Source: Actinomycetes bacterium (GTDB lineage: Bacteria > Actinomycetota > Actinomycetes > Actinomycetales > Cellulomonadaceae). From it: a stretch of 7,520 bases of DNA. Numbering within the stretch: position 1 is the stretch's first letter; each line of letters starts with the position of its first letter. Position numbers and translations under genes: made by a program. The notes under the pieces are model-generated. The model did no database searches and was not told where the DNA came from. It worked only from the letters and a program-made list of their open reading frames with translations. Shown here piece by piece: positions 1-4,897 of the stretch. The stretch spans positions 1 through 7,520 of the forward strand of contig JAFAEH010000236.1 of the NCBI GenBank assembly GCA_023424135.1, given 5' to 3'.

Positions 1-257
1 GCCGTGCGCAGCGCACCCAGCGCCTCGGCGAACGGCAGGTACGGCAGGCCGATCTCGCCGAGGTCGACGCAGTGCCCCGTGACGACGCGCGCGCCGTCCT
101 CCCGGGCGGCCTCGCCGACGTGCCGCAGCAGGCGCGTCTTGCCGACGCCCGCGTCCGCCCCCAGCAGGACGAGCGAGGGCGCGCCGGAGCGCGCACGGTC
201 GAGCGCCTCGGCCAGCCGGGCGACCTGCTCCGTGCGCGCGACGAACGGTGTGCTCAT
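1..257 (-). CDS. LuxR-type AAA ATPase regulator, N-terminus (partial)
   Basis: Only the first 85 codons are in the window; the gene continues beyond the left edge. The protein begins MSTPFVARTEQVARLAEAL and has a Walker A loop GADAGVGKT at about residues 33-41. The stretch after it (VVTGHCVDLGEIGLPYLPF) is typical of the ATPase module of large LuxR-family (MalT/LAL-like) regulators, where an N-terminal ATPase controls a C-terminal helix-turn-helix. The ATG overlaps the stop of the upstream small gene as ATGA, which suggests translational coupling; the region before it has no good Shine-Dalgarno sequence of its own. The DNA-binding end is not visible, so another AAA_16-type signalling ATPase (for example an adenylate-cyclase-associated one) remains possible. 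The ATPase identity is seen in sequence; the LuxR assignment is family inference. Confidence 0.8.
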   Translation of the reverse strand, partial: MSTPFVARTEQVARLAEALDRARSGAPSLVLLGADAGVGKTRLLRHVGEAAREDGARVVTGHCVDLGEIGLPYLPFAEALGALRT

Positions 258-481
258 CGGGCCGCGTGCCACGCCCCCGATCCTGGCAGCCACCACCGAC
301 GTCCACGTCGTCGTCCCGCCGCGGGACGGCGCGCGCCGTCCGCGGGTCGCCCCACCGACGCGCGCCGGGAGCGGCCGGCGGCACGCCCCGTGGACCGGGC
401 GTCGCGCAGGCCCTGCGCGGCGATCTCGTGGCGGTAGGCGATCTCGGCGTCCAGCGCCGGTCCCCACATCTCGAAGCTCAT
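254..481 (-). CDS. Small hypothetical protein (75 aa) upstream of LuxR-type gene
   Basis: This 75-residue protein starts MSFEMWGPALDAEIAYRHE. I do not recognise a named family. The start is well supported: GGGAGGA (minus strand, 492-486) sits four bases before the ATG. The stop overlaps the ATG of the LuxR-type gene as ATGA, so the two are likely co-translated. The first 25 or so residues look like an amphipathic helix (EIAYRHEIAAQGLR). The rest is very rich in Arg, Ala and Gly and has a WW near the end, with no membrane segment or cysteine pair. Small actinobacterial proteins with a similar YRxE-type N-terminal helix are common next to regulators, but their role is unknown. The Arg-rich tail could be low-constraint sequence, so the evidence for a real gene is mainly the ribosome site and the coupling. 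Confidence 0.6.
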   Translation of the reverse strand: MSFEMWGPALDAEIAYRHEIAAQGLRDARSTGRAAGRSRRASVGRPADGARRPAAGRRRGRRWWLPGSGAWHAAR

Positions 482-485
482 GGCG

Positions 486-492
486 TCCTCCC
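486..492 (-). promoter_or_regulatory. Shine-Dalgarno site of the 75-aa gene
   Basis: GGGAGGA on the minus strand is a near-perfect anti-16S match, four bases before the ATG at 481. It is what decides that this short ORF is a gene, because most start codons in this window lack such a site. Confidence 0.7.
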
Positions 493-580
493 GCGTCCGT
501 GGTCCGTCGTGCGTCGTGCGCCGGGTGCGGACCCCTCCCGGTCACAGGTCCACGCTCGTGCTGAGGCGGGGTCGGGCACA

Positions 581-608
581 TCGGGCGACCGCCCGAACCT
601 GCGGCAGG
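581..608. repeat. Two short adjacent inverted repeats
   Basis: TCGGGCG / CGCCCGA (581-587 and 590-596, two bases between) is followed after one base by CCTGC / GCAGG (598-602 and 604-608, one base between). Both are perfect. They stand directly before the 28-bp palindrome, in the divergent intergenic region between the 75-aa gene and pspC. Short GC-rich dyads arise by chance in this base composition, so alone they mean little. Three back to back in 57 bp is less expected and suggests a multi-site operator. Confidence 0.5.
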
Positions 609-609
609 C

Positions 610-637
610 ACCGCGTCTGAGGTACCTCAGACGCGGT
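610..637. promoter_or_regulatory. Perfect 28-bp palindrome, probable operator
   Basis: The half-site ACCGCGTCTGAGGT is followed at once by its exact reverse complement, centred on GGTACC with no spacer. All 14 pairs match. A spacer-free dyad cannot form a good RNA hairpin loop but is well suited to a dimeric DNA-binding protein. It lies 129 bp before the minus-strand 75-aa gene and 117 bp before pspC, so it could control both directions. The regulator is not identifiable; autoregulation by the LuxR-type product is one possibility. I do not recognise it as a published operator. Confidence 0.65.
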
Positions 638-650
638 CGGGGTCGGATCA

Positions 651-669
651 GGGGCGGGTCGGGGTCGGG
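651..669 (+). other. G-quadruplex motif upstream of pspC
   Basis: Four G-tracts of 3-4 bases are separated by loops of 1, 2 and 2 bases (GGGG C GGG TC GGGG TC GGG) on the plus strand, which is the non-template strand of pspC. Very short loops make this a strong G4 candidate. It lies 13 bp beyond the palindrome and about 85 bp before the pspC start. G-tracts are frequent at this GC content, so its function is open. Confidence 0.45.
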
Positions 670-743
670 CCCGGAGGCGCGCCGGGGCGCGGACGACGAG
701 GATCGTTCCCGGACGCACCACCGACCGGGCGGTGCGGGACGAC

Positions 744-750
744 GAGGAGG
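744..750 (+). promoter_or_regulatory. Shine-Dalgarno site of the PspC gene
   Basis: GAGGAGG four bases before the ATG at 755. It fixes this start and implies a transcript with a 5' leader, unlike most other genes here. Confidence 0.7.
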
Positions 751-754
751 ACGC

Positions 755-988
755 ATGGACCAGCTGCGGGCGGCATTCGCGAAGGCGGGGTTGACGCGGC
801 CGTACGAGGGCCGCTGGCTGGGGGGTGTGGCCGCCGGGCTGGCGGTCCGTCTCGGGATCGACGCGTGGATCGTACGGCTGGCGTTCGTGCTGATCAGCGT
901 CCTGCCGGGCAGCTCCCTCGTGCTCTACGTGCTGTTGTGGATCTGCATGCCGCCGACCGGGTGGGTCGCGCCCGTGCGCACGCCGTAG
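755..988 (+). CDS. PspC domain-containing small membrane protein
   Basis: This 77-residue protein is almost entirely one PspC domain: the GRWLGGVAAGLAVRLGID signature at about residues 19-36, then a hydrophobic segment (about 38-65) ending in CMP. Known PspC-type proteins sit in the inner membrane and sense or signal envelope stress with phage-shock or LiaRS-like systems. In actinobacteria they are often beside histidine-kinase-like ATPases and LuxR-family regulators. Here an RsbW-like ATPase lies 83 bp downstream on the same strand, and a LuxR-type ATPase gene diverges upstream. A strong ribosome site supports the ATG. The length is typical for a stand-alone PspC domain. The family call is firm; a link to its neighbours is inference. 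Confidence 0.9.
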   Translation: MDQLRAAFAKAGLTRPYEGRWLGGVAAGLAVRLGIDAWIVRLAFVLISVLPGSSLVLYVLLWICMPPTGWVAPVRTP

Positions 989-1003
989 CGACCGTCCGGC
1001 GCC

Positions 1004-1036
1004 GTCCTGGTCCGGCGTCCGGGTCCTGGTCCGCCG
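1004..1036 (+). repeat. Short direct repeat between pspC and the ATPase gene
   Basis: GTCCTGGTCCGGCG (1004-1017) recurs as GTCCTGGTCCGCCG (1023-1036), 13 of 14 bases alike, with a period of 19 bp. It lies in the 83-bp gap after pspC, which otherwise holds only weak GC-rich hairpins such as CGCCG/CGGCG at 1032-1047. It may be slippage or a paired protein site. Confidence 0.4.
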
Positions 1037-1071
1037 GGCGGGCGGCGCGTGCGTCGGGCACCCTGTTCCCC

Positions 1072-1506
1072 GTGGGTGACGTCCGAGACCTCCGCAGCCG
1101 CCGCGGCGCGCCGCCGCCGCTGCTCGACGACGCGCTGGTGGTGACCGCCGAGCGCAGCGCACCGCGCCAGGCGCGGCACTGGGTGATGCGCGCCGTGGCG
1201 GGGGCCGGGGTCGGGGGTGCGTCCAACCAGGTGATCGAGCTGCTCACGGGTGAGCTCGTGTCGAACGCGGTCGTCCACGGGCCCGTGGGGCAGCCCGTGC
1301 AGGTCGCGGTGCGTGTCGACGGCTACGTGGTGCGCGTGGCGGTCACGGACCGCGGTGACGGGACGCCCCGCGTGCGCCACCCCGAGCCGACGGCGCCCGA
1401 CGGTCGCGGCATGGCGCTCGTCGACACGCTGTCGACCGCGTGGGGGTCGGCGCACCTGCCGGACGGCGGGACGACCGTCTGGTTCGAGGTCGACACCGAC
1501 GCATGA
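1072..1506 (+). CDS. RsbW-like ATP-binding protein (HATPase_c_2)
   Basis: This 144-residue protein is a stand-alone GHKL ATPase. It shows the N box ELVSNAVVHG (about 61-70), G1 box DRGDGTP (93-99), G2 box GRGMALVD (111-118) and the closing GGTTVWFEV strand (132-140). No histidine-phosphotransfer or sensor domain is present, so it resembles anti-sigma factor serine kinases (SpoIIAB/RsbW type), very common in high-GC actinobacteria. They bind sigma factors or phosphorylate STAS-domain antagonists; no partner gene is in the window. I chose GTG 1072 because the homologous part starts shortly after it. There is no Shine-Dalgarno sequence, but CACCCT at 1059-1064, seven bases before the GTG, may be a weak -10 box of a leaderless transcript. 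Longer in-frame sequence upstream (from 865) overlaps pspC and looks non-coding. Confidence 0.85.
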   Translation: MGDVRDLRSRRGAPPPLLDDALVVTAERSAPRQARHWVMRAVAGAGVGGASNQVIELLTGELVSNAVVHGPVGQPVQVAVRVDGYVVRVAVTDRGDGTPRVRHPEPTAPDGRGMALVDTLSTAWGSAHLPDGGTTVWFEVDTDA

Positions 1507-1535
1507 GCCCGGCGCACCGCTCACCCGCCGCTCAC

Positions 1536-1559
1536 CCGGTCCCTCACGGGCCGGACCGG
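1536..1559 (+). terminator. Possible stem-loop terminator after the ATPase gene
   Basis: CCGGTCC and GGACCGG form a perfect 7-bp stem with a 10-base loop, 30 bases after the ATPase stop and 11 bases before the next gene's -10 box. No T-tract follows, as is common for actinobacterial terminators, so it could equally be a protein site in the following promoter. Confidence 0.35.
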
Positions 1560-1569
1560 CGATCCGGGC

Positions 1570-1575
1570 TAGGGT
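1570..1575 (+). promoter_or_regulatory. -10 box of the glycosyltransferase gene (leaderless)
   Basis: TAGGGT matches the actinobacterial -10 consensus TANNNT and ends seven bases before GTG 1583. The transcript would begin at or next to the start codon. No clear -35 box is seen. Confidence 0.6.
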
Positions 1576-1582
1576 GGTGACC

Positions 1583-2434
1583 GTGACACGCACGGGGAGC
1601 GAGGCCGTCCGTCCGGGGGCCGACGCAGCCCCCGGCGCACCCGCGGACGAGCGGACGGGGCGCGCGGCGCGCACCCACCGTCAGCGCCAGCGCGTCGCCG
1701 TGGTCATCCCGGCCAAGGACGAGTCCCGGCGCATCGCCGCGACCGTGCGCTCGGCCCGCGCGATCCCGAACGTCGACCTCGTGCTCGTCGTCGACGACGG
1801 GTCGGAGGACAACACGCAGCACGTCGCGCGCGAGGCCGGTGCCGTCGTCGTGCGGCACTCGCACAACCGCGGCAAGGCCGCCGCGATGGAGACGGGTGCC
1901 GCGGTCGTCGCGATGCGCGACGCACCGGACCGCCCGCCGCGCCACCTGCTGTTCGTCGACGGCGACCTCGCCGAGACCGCCGTGAACACCGCACCGCTCG
2001 TGCCGCCCGTGCTCGAGGGCGTCGCGGACCTGACGATCGCGCTGCTCCCGCCGCAGCCCGGCGCGGGCGGGCGCGGGCTCGTCGTCGGTGCCGCGCGGCG
2101 GGCGATCGCGTCGATGACGGGGTGGACGCCCACCCAGCCGCTGTCCGGGATGCGCTGCCTGACGAGGGAGGCGTTCGAGGCCGCGACGCCGCTGGCACGC
2201 GGCTGGGGCGTCGAGGCGGGCATGACGATCGACCTGCTGCGTCAGGGCTTCCGTGTCCTGGAGGTGCCGTGCGAGCTGCGGCACCGGCCGTCGGGCTCGG
2301 ACCTCAAGGGGCAGCTGCACCGTGCCGCGCAGTACCGCGACGTGCAGCTCGCGGTGAACGCGCGTCGTGCGCGGGCCGCGGCGGACAGCGTCAGGCAGAC
2401 GATCGGGCCGCGGGAGCAGCACCCGGGTCGTTGA
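1583..2434 (+). CDS. Family 2 glycosyltransferase
   Basis: This 283-residue soluble GT-A glycosyltransferase has the VAVVIPAKDES opening (about 38-48), nucleotide-binding DDGSEDNT (71-78), HNRGKAAAM (94-102), metal-binding VDGD as the DXD motif (125-128), and GWGVEAGMTIDLL (207-219), where the acidic residue is a probable catalytic base. A charged tail of about 35 residues precedes the domain. No membrane segment is seen, so it acts in the cytoplasm or at the inner membrane face. It resembles DPM1/GpgS-like GT2 enzymes in layout, but the donor and acceptor cannot be told. GTG 1583 is chosen over GTG 1577 and 1574 because TAGGGT is placed for a leaderless start there. The 3' end overlaps the convergent membrane-protein gene by 44 bp, and the neighbouring envelope genes suggest a cell-surface glycan role. 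Confidence 0.88.
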   Translation: MTRTGSEAVRPGADAAPGAPADERTGRAARTHRQRQRVAVVIPAKDESRRIAATVRSARAIPNVDLVLVVDDGSEDNTQHVAREAGAVVVRHSHNRGKAAAMETGAAVVAMRDAPDRPPRHLLFVDGDLAETAVNTAPLVPPVLEGVADLTIALLPPQPGAGGRGLVVGAARRAIASMTGWTPTQPLSGMRCLTREAFEAATPLARGWGVEAGMTIDLLRQGFRVLEVPCELRHRPSGSDLKGQLHRAAQYRDVQLAVNARRARAAADSVRQTIGPREQHPGR

Positions 2435-4769
2435 CGTCCGGTCCGGTACCCGCGGAGGTGCCGGTGGTGACGTCGTCGGTGCCGGGCGGCGGGGCCGTCG
2501 GCGCGTCGTCGCCCTGCGGGTCGTCCGTGCCCGCGTCGAGCCGCCACTGCGCCGCCGCGGCGACGAGGCACGGCACGGCCACCGCGATGCCCATCGCGGG
2601 CACCACGATGCCGGAGTCGTTCATGAGGAACCCGACGACGAGCGCCGCCCCGGTCGCCGCGACCGCCGGGCGCAGCAGCGGAACCGCGCGCTGCAGCCCT
2701 GCGAGCGGCGACCCGGCCCCGAGGATCCCGCCGCCGCGCTGCGGGCGCGGTCCGGCGAGCACGAGCCACGTCAGCGCGACGCCGCCGATCGCCAGGACGA
2801 GGTAGCGCCACGACGTCAGGACGCGCAGGTTCACCGAGAGCTTGCGCCACACGACGTCCCACAGCCCGCCGTCGAGCACCGTCGCGAGGAACCGGCCCAG
2901 GTGGGTGCGGTCGGCGGGCGGGCGCATCCAGTCCAGCGCCGCGAACCCGACGACGACGGCCGCACCGACCACACCGACGAGCAGCACGAGCCGCCACGAC
3001 ACGCGCCGCCCGCTGACGGCGACCGCCAGCATCGTGAACGCGAGGATGATCGCGGGCGGTCCACCGAAGTCGGCGCCCCACTGCGGGGCCCCGTCGACGA
3101 CGACGAGCACGAGGCCGATCACGACGACCGCCGCGACGGCGAGGCGTCGGCGCCCCGCGCGCAGCAGGACGTCGGCCACGACCACCGCGAGCAGCACGCC
3201 CGCGGCCGTGATCAGCGCGAACGCGGGGTTGCTCATGCCGTAGAAGCGCGCCGCGAGGATGCGGTGCGCACCGAGCGGGGAGTCCACGACGAGGGTCGAG
3301 CCGGTGAGCGCGTCGACGACCAGGACGACGACCGTGACACCGGCGACGACGCCCGCGGGGCCGAGCGAGTGGCGCCGCCACGGCCCGGCGAGGGCCGCGA
3401 CGGTGATGATCGTGACCCAGGCCGCGAGCACCGCCCAGAACGCGGTGACCGGCCGGTCGCTGCGCCACCAGGGCACGAGGCCGACGAGGAACGACGCCAC
3501 CGGCGCCGCCCCCAGGGCGAGCGCGCCGACCTGCAGCGCACGCAGCGTCGGGCGCAGCGGGCCACGGTCGGTGCGTCCCCGCCGCACCAGGACGACCGCG
3601 GCGGCGATGAACAGCGCGGCCTGCGCGAGGACGAGACGGGCCGAGAACGCGCCGGTGACCCGCGTGATCGCGCTCGCCTCGAGCTGCACGTCCACCAGCC
3701 CCGCGACCCGCGCACCGCCGCTCGCGGCACCCGGGGTCGGCGCGATCTGCGCACCCGGGAGGGCGGGCGCCTCGTCGTCGAGGCCCAGCAGCGCCAGGAG
3801 CGTCGGCGTGACGTCGGTGCTCTGCACGACCCCGGGCTGACGCGTCGATCCCGACGTCAGCAGGCTCGCGCCGAACGGGTCGCCGTGCACGCGGGGACCG
3901 GTCGCGGCGGCGAGCTGCAGCGCGACGCGGCCCGAGTCCGCGAGCGACACGACGAGCACGGTCGCGTCGCGCCCGGCCAGCCCGTCGAGCACCGCGCCGA
4001 TGCGCGCGTCGACCGTCACGGCCTGCTGCGCGCGCGACGGCTCGACGATCGACTCCGAGCCCGGCAGGTCGTCGTCGGCACCGAAGCCGGGCTCCTCGTC
4101 CTCCGGCACGGCCGTCGGCGAGGGGGAGGGCGCACGGGCGACGGTCGCGTACCCCGGGTCGCGGATCGCACCCGCGTCGACGACGACGAGGTCGGACGTG
4201 TCCGCGGCGGCCCGCACGGCCCGCGTGAGCGCCCGCTCGTCGATCGGGACGCGCGCGTGCGTCGAGACGGGCACACCGTCGGAGCCCGCGAGCGCGATCG
4301 CCGCGCCCGGGCCGAAGCCGCTCGCGACCGTCCCCGTGGCCGCGAGCAGGTCGCCCAGCATGCCGGGCCGCGCACCGTACGACTCGGCCTGCGCAGCCGC
4401 GACGTAGTCCGCCCACCCGGGCACCTCGGCGGACTCCCCGGGGTCGCGCAGCGTGCGGCACGTGCCGTCGGCCGCGACCAGGTCCGCGGCCCGGTTGCCG
4501 GAGGACACCGCGAGCCACCCGTCGGCGGGGCACGCGCGCGAGCGCACCGACCGGGCGGCGACGGCCCCGACCGACCCCTCGTGCGACAGGCCCCACAGCG
4601 CGGGCGTCGTCAGCGAGCCGACGTCGTCCCAGCGCAGACCGGCGACGCCGACGAGCACGACGGGTCCCGGTACGGCGTCGTCGGGTGCGGCGCCCTGCGC
4701 GGGCGCACCGACCAGCACCGCGAGCGCGGCGAGCAGGGCAGCGGCGAGCGCACGGGCGGAACGGGGCAC
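2391..4769 (-). CDS. Multi-pass membrane protein with alkaline-phosphatase-like outer domain
   Basis: This 792-residue protein has a GTG start. Residues 1-28 form a signal peptide (hydrophobic core ALAAALLAALAVLVGA, AxA-type site near AQGAA). Residues about 35-345 form a soluble, probably external, domain. It opens with VVLVGVAGLRWDDV and holds VVVDAG and STDVTPTLLALLGL, the style of alkaline phosphatase/sulfatase-fold proteins; the full metal-ligand set is not evident, so activity is doubtful. About ten hydrophobic segments follow between 378 and 740, with RFYGMSNPAFALITAAGVL (508-526) a conspicuous conserved-looking motif. The tail (745-792) is Pro/Ala/Asp-rich and disordered. I recall unnamed actinobacterial membrane proteins of this design but no characterised one. 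A TACGCT box six bases before the GTG supports this start and a leaderless transcript. Convergence with the GT2 gene suggests an envelope role; this is inference. Confidence 0.85.
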   Translation of the reverse strand: MPRSARALAAALLAALAVLVGAPAQGAAPDDAVPGPVVLVGVAGLRWDDVGSLTTPALWGLSHEGSVGAVAARSVRSRACPADGWLAVSSGNRAADLVAADGTCRTLRDPGESAEVPGWADYVAAAQAESYGARPGMLGDLLAATGTVASGFGPGAAIALAGSDGVPVSTHARVPIDERALTRAVRAAADTSDLVVVDAGAIRDPGYATVARAPSPSPTAVPEDEEPGFGADDDLPGSESIVEPSRAQQAVTVDARIGAVLDGLAGRDATVLVVSLADSGRVALQLAAATGPRVHGDPFGASLLTSGSTRQPGVVQSTDVTPTLLALLGLDDEAPALPGAQIAPTPGAASGGARVAGLVDVQLEASAITRVTGAFSARLVLAQAALFIAAAVVLVRRGRTDRGPLRPTLRALQVGALALGAAPVASFLVGLVPWWRSDRPVTAFWAVLAAWVTIITVAALAGPWRRHSLGPAGVVAGVTVVVLVVDALTGSTLVVDSPLGAHRILAARFYGMSNPAFALITAAGVLLAVVVADVLLRAGRRRLAVAAVVVIGLVLVVVDGAPQWGADFGGPPAIILAFTMLAVAVSGRRVSWRLVLLVGVVGAAVVVGFAALDWMRPPADRTHLGRFLATVLDGGLWDVVWRKLSVNLRVLTSWRYLVLAIGGVALTWLVLAGPRPQRGGGILGAGSPLAGLQRAVPLLRPAVAATGAALVVGFLMNDSGIVVPAMGIAVAVPCLVAAAAQWRLDAGTDDPQGDDAPTAPPPGTDDVTTGTSAGTGPDVNDPGAAPAARSSA

Positions 4770-4775
4770 CGACCC

Positions 4776-4781
4776 AGCGTA
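4776..4781 (-). promoter_or_regulatory. -10 box of the membrane-protein gene (leaderless)
   Basis: TACGCT on the minus strand is followed by six bases and GTG 4769, the usual geometry of leaderless actinobacterial promoters. No Shine-Dalgarno sequence is present. Its upstream part overlaps the oppositely directed pheA promoter. Confidence 0.6.
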
Positions 4782-4800
4782 CGTGCGGCACGGTGCGCAC

Positions 4801-4806
4801 TAGGCT
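4801..4806 (+). promoter_or_regulatory. Probable -10 box of pheA
   Basis: TAGGCT fits TANNNT. Transcription would start near 4813, giving a leader of about 85 bases before the pheA ATG. It lies back to back with the minus-strand -10 box, only 19 bp apart, so each promoter's -35 zone falls on or beyond the other's -10. No good -35 is seen. Confidence 0.45.
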
Positions 4807-4857
4807 CGTCGGGGCCGTGCGCCAGGACGACCGGCGGGACCACGGGACAGGACGACG

Positions 4858-4881
4858 GGCCGGGCGGTGAGCCGCCGGGCC
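4858..4881 (+). promoter_or_regulatory. Leader hairpin just before the pheA ribosome site
   Basis: GGCC-G-GGCGG pairs with CCGCC-G-GGCC around a TGAG loop: nine pairs with one G-G mismatch. It ends five bases before the GGGAGG Shine-Dalgarno site (4887-4892). A 17-codon reading frame from GTG 4817 stops with TGA inside the loop. The hairpin might tune pheA translation, but chance pairing is likely at this GC content. Confidence 0.3.
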
Positions 4882-4897
4882 GGGGCGGGAGGCGTCG

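Noticed and set aside
865..1071. Longer N-terminus for the RsbW-like ATPase (start at 865)
   Set aside because: It would overlap most of pspC and adds Arg-rich sequence unlike the domain; GTG 1072 gives the expected length.
2242..4800. 852-codon minus-strand frame overlapping the membrane-protein gene
   Set aside because: Arg-rich low-complexity translation without motifs, whereas the other minus frame gives a signal peptide and membrane helices.
4817..4870. Classic phenylalanine attenuator before pheA
   Set aside because: The leader frame has no Phe codons and there is no terminator with a T-tract, so a pheL-type attenuator is not supported; the mini-ORF is kept only as a weak finding.
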